A stretch of 64,000 nt of DNA from Ancylobacter sp. IITR112 (lineage in GTDB: Bacteria; Pseudomonadota; Alphaproteobacteria; Rhizobiales; Xanthobacteraceae), in NCBI RefSeq assembly GCF_041415945.1, contig NZ_JBGCUS010000001.1, positions 3,038,001 through 3,102,000 of the forward strand. Reading direction: 5' to 3'. The stretch's first letter is position 1, and every line of letters starts with the position of its first letter. Shown piece after piece: positions 59,549 through 64,000 of the stretch. A program made the position numbers and the translations under genes. A model generated the notes under the pieces. The model saw only the letters and a list, made by a program, of their open reading frames with translations, ran no database searches and had not been told where the DNA came from.

Positions 59549-61279
59549 TCAGAGCGGCTTCTTAAGCGATGACGGGCCGCTCATCATGGCCACGACCGGC
59601 ACGGCGACGATGGCCTCGCCGGAGAACTGCTTCGTCGGCAGGCCGTGGGCGCCGTCGCGGCTGAACTGCGCGGCGACGATGCGCCGCGGCGGCACGACGA
59701 AGGCGGCGAAGCGACGCAGTTCCGGCAGGTGCATGGCGACCTCGCCGGAAACGCTGGGTCCGCTGAACAGCCGGCGGATTTCCGCCACCATGGCCTGCGA
59801 ATGCGCCTGCGGCTTGCGCCCGGCCGTGGCCGGCGCCGTATGGGCTGCCCCCCCGCCGGACGGCACGCTACGGGCGAGCGGCGCGGCCGGTTCCGGCGCA
59901 CGGCCCGGCTGCATGCGCGGCGCGACGAACACGCTGCCAGCGGCATCGGCATAAGCGAGCGCCGGGCCCTCGCCCTGGGTGCCGCGCACGATCACCTCCG
60001 GCAACCCGCCCACCTCGCTCGGGCGCGTGGCGTTCAGCGGGGTGCCGGTGACGGCGCTGGCGATCTGCCGGCTATTGGCGGCTTCCGGCGTGCCCGGCAT
60101 CGGAATGGCGGCGGCGAGCGCGGCGAGTTCGGTCTGTGCGGGCGCGGGCGCCACAGCCGGACGCGGCGCGGGCGAGACGGCGGCGACGGCGCCGCGCGGC
60201 AGCGGATTGGGCTGGGGCAGAGGCACCGGACCGAGCGAGGCAACCTCGAACGGCGTAGCGGGAATGGCGGGCGCGGTCTCCGGCAGCGCCGGGCGCGGCG
60301 TCGGCGTGGGGATCGCGGCGGCGACCGCGACCGGGGCCGGCGCGGACGGGGCAGGAGCGGGAGCCGCTTCGGCCGGTCCGGTATCGGCCACGGCGGCCGG
60401 CGCGGCCTCTTCCTCGTCGTCGCCGTCCTTGCCGAACAGGCTGGCGAAAATGTTCTTGGCCGGCGCGCCCGCGCGCTTGGGATCATTGCCGCCGGAAAGC
60501 CCGGCAAAGGCGGCCCCGGCGCCGCCCGGCTCATTGCCGCGCGCTTCCACCGCCGCCAGCGCCTGCTGGTAGCCCGGCATCGGCTTGCCGTCGGCCGGCA
60601 CATGCACGGTGCGGCCATCGGGGAAGACGCGGGCGAGTTCCGGCCGGCTCATGCGCGGCCAGTGGCGGATGCCGCCGGTGTCGAGATGCACGAAGGGCGA
60701 GCCGGAGGTCGGGTAGAAGCCGACGCCGCCACGCTGCAGCCGCAGGCCGGCCTCGCGGATCTTCGCCAGCGGCACGCCGGGAATGTAGAAATCCATCGCC
60801 CGCCCCTGCATGTGCAGGCTGGTCTGGGCGACGCCGCGCGAGCGCGAGCGCAGCATGGCGTTGGTCGCCGGGGAGCGGTAGCCGCCGATCACCTGGATCG
60901 GCTGAGTGGCGCCGACCTCGCGATAGACCTCCCAGACGATGTCGAACAGGCGCGGGTCCATATTGGTGGACTCCTTGCGCCGCCAGTCCTGCATCAGCAC
61001 GTTGAGCTGCTTCAGCGCCGCCGGGTCGTAGCGGCCATTGCGCTTGAAAGTGATGGTGGCGCTTTCGCCGGAATGGACATGGTGAAAGCTGAGCGTGCGC
61101 GTGTCGCCATTGGCCACCGCATCCTGCAGCAGATCGGCGCCGCACAGCGTGGCGACGGCCGCGAGGAGAGCGGCCTTGGCCAGCTTGGACGAGCGGAGGG
61201 CGGCGATGATGCGCAACGGCGTGAACCCGATACTCAACGTTTCCTGGGACGGAGCGGGCAAGGCGCCCGTTCCGCGCAT
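59549..61279 (-). CDS. DUF882 (YcbK-like, M15) peptidoglycan peptidase with long Pro/Ala tail
   Basis: A 576-residue exported protein. After an N-terminal hydrophobic segment (~35-50), the DUF882 domain has FHHVHSGESATITFKRNG, VIGGYRSPATNAMLRSRSRG and SLHMQGRAMDFYIPG with the zinc His/Asp, plus HLDTGGIRHWPRM with the second His. The remaining ~320 residues are low-complexity Pro/Ala linkers ending in a conserved-looking GAHGLPTKQFSGEAIVAVP block. A plausible CtrA-like half site (GTAA-N7-TTAACC) lies 27 bp upstream. ATG 61279 is preferred over GTG 61288. Confidence 0.86.
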   Translation of the reverse strand: MRGTGALPAPSQETLSIGFTPLRIIAALRSSKLAKAALLAAVATLCGADLLQDAVANGDTRTLSFHHVHSGESATITFKRNGRYDPAALKQLNVLMQDWRRKESTNMDPRLFDIVWEVYREVGATQPIQVIGGYRSPATNAMLRSRSRGVAQTSLHMQGRAMDFYIPGVPLAKIREAGLRLQRGGVGFYPTSGSPFVHLDTGGIRHWPRMSRPELARVFPDGRTVHVPADGKPMPGYQQALAAVEARGNEPGGAGAAFAGLSGGNDPKRAGAPAKNIFASLFGKDGDDEEEAAPAAVADTGPAEAAPAPAPSAPAPVAVAAAIPTPTPRPALPETAPAIPATPFEVASLGPVPLPQPNPLPRGAVAAVSPAPRPAVAPAPAQTELAALAAAIPMPGTPEAANSRQIASAVTGTPLNATRPSEVGGLPEVIVRGTQGEGPALAYADAAGSVFVAPRMQPGRAPEPAAPLARSVPSGGGAAHTAPATAGRKPQAHSQAMVAEIRRLFSGPSVSGEVAMHLPELRRFAAFVVPPRRIVAAQFSRDGAHGLPTKQFSGEAIVAVPVVAMMSGPSSLKKPL

Positions 61280-61473
61280 GGTGAACACAGTCTTCCCGGG
61301 TTTGGTTAAGAGGTCCTTACGACCTCAGCCCCCACGCTTCTTGTCTCCCGCACTAAAAAGTGACTGTGGCAAAAGAGTGCCAGATCGTCAAATTCGCGTG
61401 GGATTACCGCCCGGCCGCGCGTTTTGCGCTCGACCGTTCCCCTCTAGCCACAGACGCTGGTGCCAAGCTGCCA

Positions 61474-63555
61474 TCAGCGCCGCAGGGCGGGCGTGCCGCG
61501 CTCAGCGAATTGGCGCGTCCCGTCGAGGCCCAGCCGCGCCTTGGTGGCGGCATTGATGCCGTAGAGGTCCTCGCGCGCCACCAATTGCCCCTCCGCATCG
61601 ACAAAGCTGGTGAAATAGACGAGGTGGACGGGGAATTTGTTCTTCAGCGGCAGTGATTTCTCCGAGCCGCCGAGCAGGCGCGACAGGCGCGGCTGCGTCC
61701 AGCCCTCCTTCGGCAGGCCGAGGGCGAACAGCGCCTCGGCGAAGTCCATCGGCTCATGCACCCGCACGCAGCCATGGCTGAAGGCGCGGCGGTCGCGGGC
61801 GAACAGCGCCCGGCTCGGCGTGTCGTGCAGATAGACCGAATGCTTGTTGGGAAACATGAACTTCATGCGCCCCAGCGCGTTGCGTTCGCCCGGCTCCTGC
61901 CGGAACGAATAGCCCTGCGTGCCCCGGCGCCAGTCGACCATGCCGGGGTCGATCACCCGCCCATTGCGCACCACGTCGATGCCCTGCCGCTGCAGCGCAT
62001 AGGGGTCGGCCTGCAGCTTGGGCAGCATCTCATTGCGCATGATGCTGGGCGGCACGTGCCAGGAGGGATTGAACACGACATACTGCATCGTCTCGTCGAG
62101 GATCGGCGTCGGCGTTTCCGGCTTGCCGACCACCACCCGCGTCTCGTGCACCGGGCTGCCATCCACGATGATGCGGACCATGAATTCGGGAATATTGACG
62201 ATCACATAGGCGGGCGCCACCTCATGCGGCAGCCAGCGCCAGCGCTCCATATTGGCGATGATGTCCGGCACCGGATCGCCGCCCAGGTCGTTCAGCGCCG
62301 CCACCGTGCCGCGCCCGACAATGCCGTCCACGGCGAGCCCGGCCTGACGCTGGAAGTCCTCCACCGCCTGCTCCAGCGCCGCATCATAAGTCTCGCCCGC
62401 CGCGTGCCCACCGACGCCGAGCCGCGCGCGCAGCAGCGGCACGCGCGGATCGCTCTCGCCCGGCCGCAGCGACGGGCCCGGCGGGATCGGCGCGTGCGAG
62501 ACGGACTGTTCGCGCGCCATCAGCGTCGCCAGCTTCTGCTTCAGCAGGGCATATTGCGGATATTGCGGAGCGAAGCCCGCCAGCACGGCGCGCGCCGCCG
62601 CCGCATCCGGCGCACCGGCGAGGCGCGCCAGCACATCGGCCGGCTCGGGCACGGTCGGATTGGGATCGACATCCTTGGAAAGCTTCTTCGGGTCGAACCG
62701 GCCGCTCTGCACATGCCGGGCATAGAGCAGCGCGGTGGCGGCGAGCCGCAGCTCCGCCTCGGCACGGGCCGCCGCATCGGCAGTCACGGGCAAAGGCGGC
62801 ATCGCGTAATCGGCGGGTTCCAGCCCTTCCGACGCAGCGGCGGCGAACGTGTCGAGCGCCGCCTGGCCAAGCGGGGAGAGGCCGCCCTCCGCCGTGAAGA
62901 CCGGCTGGAAGTTCCGCGCCGTATAGAAGGCGGCAAGCGCTTCGCGGTCCGCTGCCCGGGTGGAAAAGCCCGGCAATTGGCTGCCGATCAGCCCCGCCAA
63001 TTCCGCGGAGACCAGAGACGGCGCCGCCTCGGCCGGAACGGAAGGCGCGGCGAGACTTGGCACTGGGGGCACTGACGTTCCCTCGCCAAGGCCCGGGGCG
63101 CCATCACCCACGCGCGGCGTCGCCGGCAGAGCCTCCGCCGGGCGGGAATCGGCTGCGTCGGGCAGCGGCAGGGCGGGGCCCGGCGCGGCCAGAGCGGCGC
63201 TGCGAGCAGGGCTGGGCCGTGCCGGATCGACCGCATCGAAAGGCGGCGCCTCAATTGCGATAGCCTCCAGCGCCGCCGCCGGCTCGCCCGGGCTCACGAG
63301 ACTTGTCGCCGCCTGAATGCCGGCGGGTGTCGCGGCGGAGGTGGTGGCGACCGCCGGTGCTTCGCCGGTCCCCTGCCCGGCGCGGCCGAGCGAGATGACA
63401 CTGTCGCTGGCCTGCTGCGCCTGCACGCTCAGCCCGGCGCCGCTCACTGTCGCCAGCAACAGGCCGGCCGAGGCCGCCAAAACGCGCCGCGCGGCTGTAC
63501 CGCGTGCCGTGGCGCCCTTGTTTTCGACCGTATCAATAGCGCCGCGACCGGACAT
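61474..63555 (-). CDS. L,D-transpeptidase (YcbB-like, YkuD domain)
   Basis: A 693-residue periplasmic enzyme that forms 3-3 cross-links or tethers proteins to peptidoglycan. It has a signal-anchor near residues 25-50, a long Ala/Pro-rich segment to ~220, and a scaffold region (ADREALAAFYTARNFQPVF). The peptidoglycan-binding repeat is VEDFQRQAGLAVDGIVGRGT. The YkuD domain contains the catalytic Cys in FSHGCVRVHEPMDFAE. Length and order match YcbB/LdtD. The ATG at 63553-63555 has GGAGAGAAG upstream. Confidence 0.92.
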   Translation of the reverse strand: MSGRGAIDTVENKGATARGTAARRVLAASAGLLLATVSGAGLSVQAQQASDSVISLGRAGQGTGEAPAVATTSAATPAGIQAATSLVSPGEPAAALEAIAIEAPPFDAVDPARPSPARSAALAAPGPALPLPDAADSRPAEALPATPRVGDGAPGLGEGTSVPPVPSLAAPSVPAEAAPSLVSAELAGLIGSQLPGFSTRAADREALAAFYTARNFQPVFTAEGGLSPLGQAALDTFAAAASEGLEPADYAMPPLPVTADAAARAEAELRLAATALLYARHVQSGRFDPKKLSKDVDPNPTVPEPADVLARLAGAPDAAAARAVLAGFAPQYPQYALLKQKLATLMAREQSVSHAPIPPGPSLRPGESDPRVPLLRARLGVGGHAAGETYDAALEQAVEDFQRQAGLAVDGIVGRGTVAALNDLGGDPVPDIIANMERWRWLPHEVAPAYVIVNIPEFMVRIIVDGSPVHETRVVVGKPETPTPILDETMQYVVFNPSWHVPPSIMRNEMLPKLQADPYALQRQGIDVVRNGRVIDPGMVDWRRGTQGYSFRQEPGERNALGRMKFMFPNKHSVYLHDTPSRALFARDRRAFSHGCVRVHEPMDFAEALFALGLPKEGWTQPRLSRLLGGSEKSLPLKNKFPVHLVYFTSFVDAEGQLVAREDLYGINAATKARLGLDGTRQFAERGTPALRR

Positions 63556-63876
63556 TGACTTCTCTCCGCCTGTTACCCACCGGGGTCGCCTGGCCGCGCC
63601 GGTCTCGTTGGGAATCGGCACCGATCAGAGCATAGCCCACACGGGGTTCAACTCACGAACACGGCAGGCGGATCCCGGGGGATTCTCTCGCCCGGCACTC
63701 TGCCCCGGCATGGTAAAGGCGGTGTTAAGCATGGCGCCTCGCGACGCTCCGCGCAGCGGCACGACCAGCCCCTGGGTCAGGCCGGTTAAGACGATGCCGC
63801 GTACCGTCATCTTCCCTTGCTCCCGCGCCCGCGATTCCTATAATCCGCGCCTTTCCTGAAAGGGGCGGACAGCAGA
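63556..63876. other. 321-bp divergent region between L,D-transpeptidase and purE
   Basis: Expected to hold both promoters. A 61-codon frame on the minus strand (63625-63810) is preceded by a purine-rich AGGGAAG but has no recognisable domain and is not called. The purE ribosome binding site is AAAGGGG at about 63859, with a spacing on the long side. Confidence 0.5.
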
Positions 63877-64000
63877 ATGAGCGACCTGACGGCCGGAACG
63901 GCCGCCGACCATCGACCCGTCGCCATCATCATGGGCAGCCAGTCGGACTGGGAAACCATGCGCCATGCCGCCGAGACGCTGGACGCGCTCGGTGTCGGCC
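63877..64000 (+). CDS. purE: N5-carboxyaminoimidazole ribonucleotide mutase, cut by window edge
   Basis: Purine synthesis: converts N5-CAIR to CAIR. Only the first 41 residues are present, [20 protein letters not shown] onwards, including the diagnostic [20 protein letters not shown] with the phosphate-binding GSxSD loop. The rest lies beyond the right edge; purK usually follows in alphaproteobacteria. Confidence 0.94.
   Translation, partial: MSDLTAGTAADHRPVAIIMGSQSDWETMRHAAETLDALGVG

Noticed and set aside
63625..63810. A 61-codon minus-strand gene between the L,D-transpeptidase and purE
   Set aside because: It has a passable ribosome binding site but no recognisable features, and it lies in a promoter region between divergent genes. 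Not enough to call.

Overview
The window is 64 kb of high-GC, gene-dense chromosome from an alphaproteobacterium. I infer the order Hyphomicrobiales (Rhizobiales), most likely Xanthobacteraceae (Starkeya/Ancylobacter/Xanthobacter-like). The evidence is a circularly permuted two-piece tmRNA gene, the alphaproteobacterial cell-cycle and adaptor proteins RcdA, SspB, TrcR and GapR, a CtrA-type box, ZapA/DUF4164 beside transketolase, and many small DUF families typical of this order. It reads as ordinary core chromosome. I see no insertion sequence, prophage, CRISPR array, integrase or tRNA gene. Both edges cut genes: ruvB on the left and purE on the right.

Layout. 0-2 kb: a four-base-overlap operon ruvC-ruvA-(membrane protein)-ruvB on the minus strand. 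2-6.5 kb: an EamA transporter, a TauE/SafE permease, then yebC, ymdB, 5-formyl-THF cyclo-ligase and 6S RNA, all four on the minus strand. 6.6-9.2 kb: a quinone oxidoreductase, DUF1192, a CtrA box and terminator, rcdA and rpmE. 9.3-13.3 kb: an ABC exporter, a 4 x 13-bp repeat, and a DUF2231/PQQ-type dehydrogenase pair. 13.3-17.7 kb: GNAT, an OmpA/MotB-like plus ExbB/MotA-like stator pair, an inositol-phosphatase family protein, zapA and DUF4164. 18-23.7 kb: tkt-gap-pgk-fba for central carbon metabolism. 23.8-32.7 kb: an orphan PstB-like ATPase, a large secreted glycine-rich protein, a ThiE-like protein, a Sel1 protein and a degenerate GGDEF/EAL protein. 32.7-37.9 kb: YqgE, a DsbD-alpha-like protein, a peroxiredoxin, two divergent DUF465 genes and prpE. 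37.9-42.8 kb: trcR, yceI, ispH-thrB-rnhA-DUF4260 and type-B L36. 42.9-47 kb: a TPR protein, folA with an amine oxidase, and sspB with ssrA. 47-50.7 kb: thyA, GNAT, an LTXXQ protein and fumC. 51-55.8 kb: DUF4169-RHH and hflK-hflC-DUF2065-degP. 55.8-64 kb: DUF1036, glycerate 2-kinase, N-formylglutamate amidohydrolase, DUF1244, gapR, DUF882, an L,D-transpeptidase and purE.

How the genes work together. The carbon block gives the lower reductive pentose phosphate/glycolytic interconversions. Glycerate 2-kinase and PrpE feed three-carbon compounds in. A protein quality-control theme recurs: ssrA with its adaptor sspB, the ClpXP adaptor RcdA, HflKC and DegP. Envelope functions include a YkuD transpeptidase, a DUF882 peptidase, a stator-like pair and several secreted proteins of unknown role.

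No obviously new system, such as a defence island or biosynthetic cluster, was found. The strongest second-look items are the non-ORF features (permuted ssrA with its promoter, 6S RNA with its promoter, a possible CtrA-driven short transcript), a tandem duplication across the thyA start codon, a doubly degenerate GGDEF/EAL receptor, and a ThiE-like protein lacking the family's catalytic motifs.
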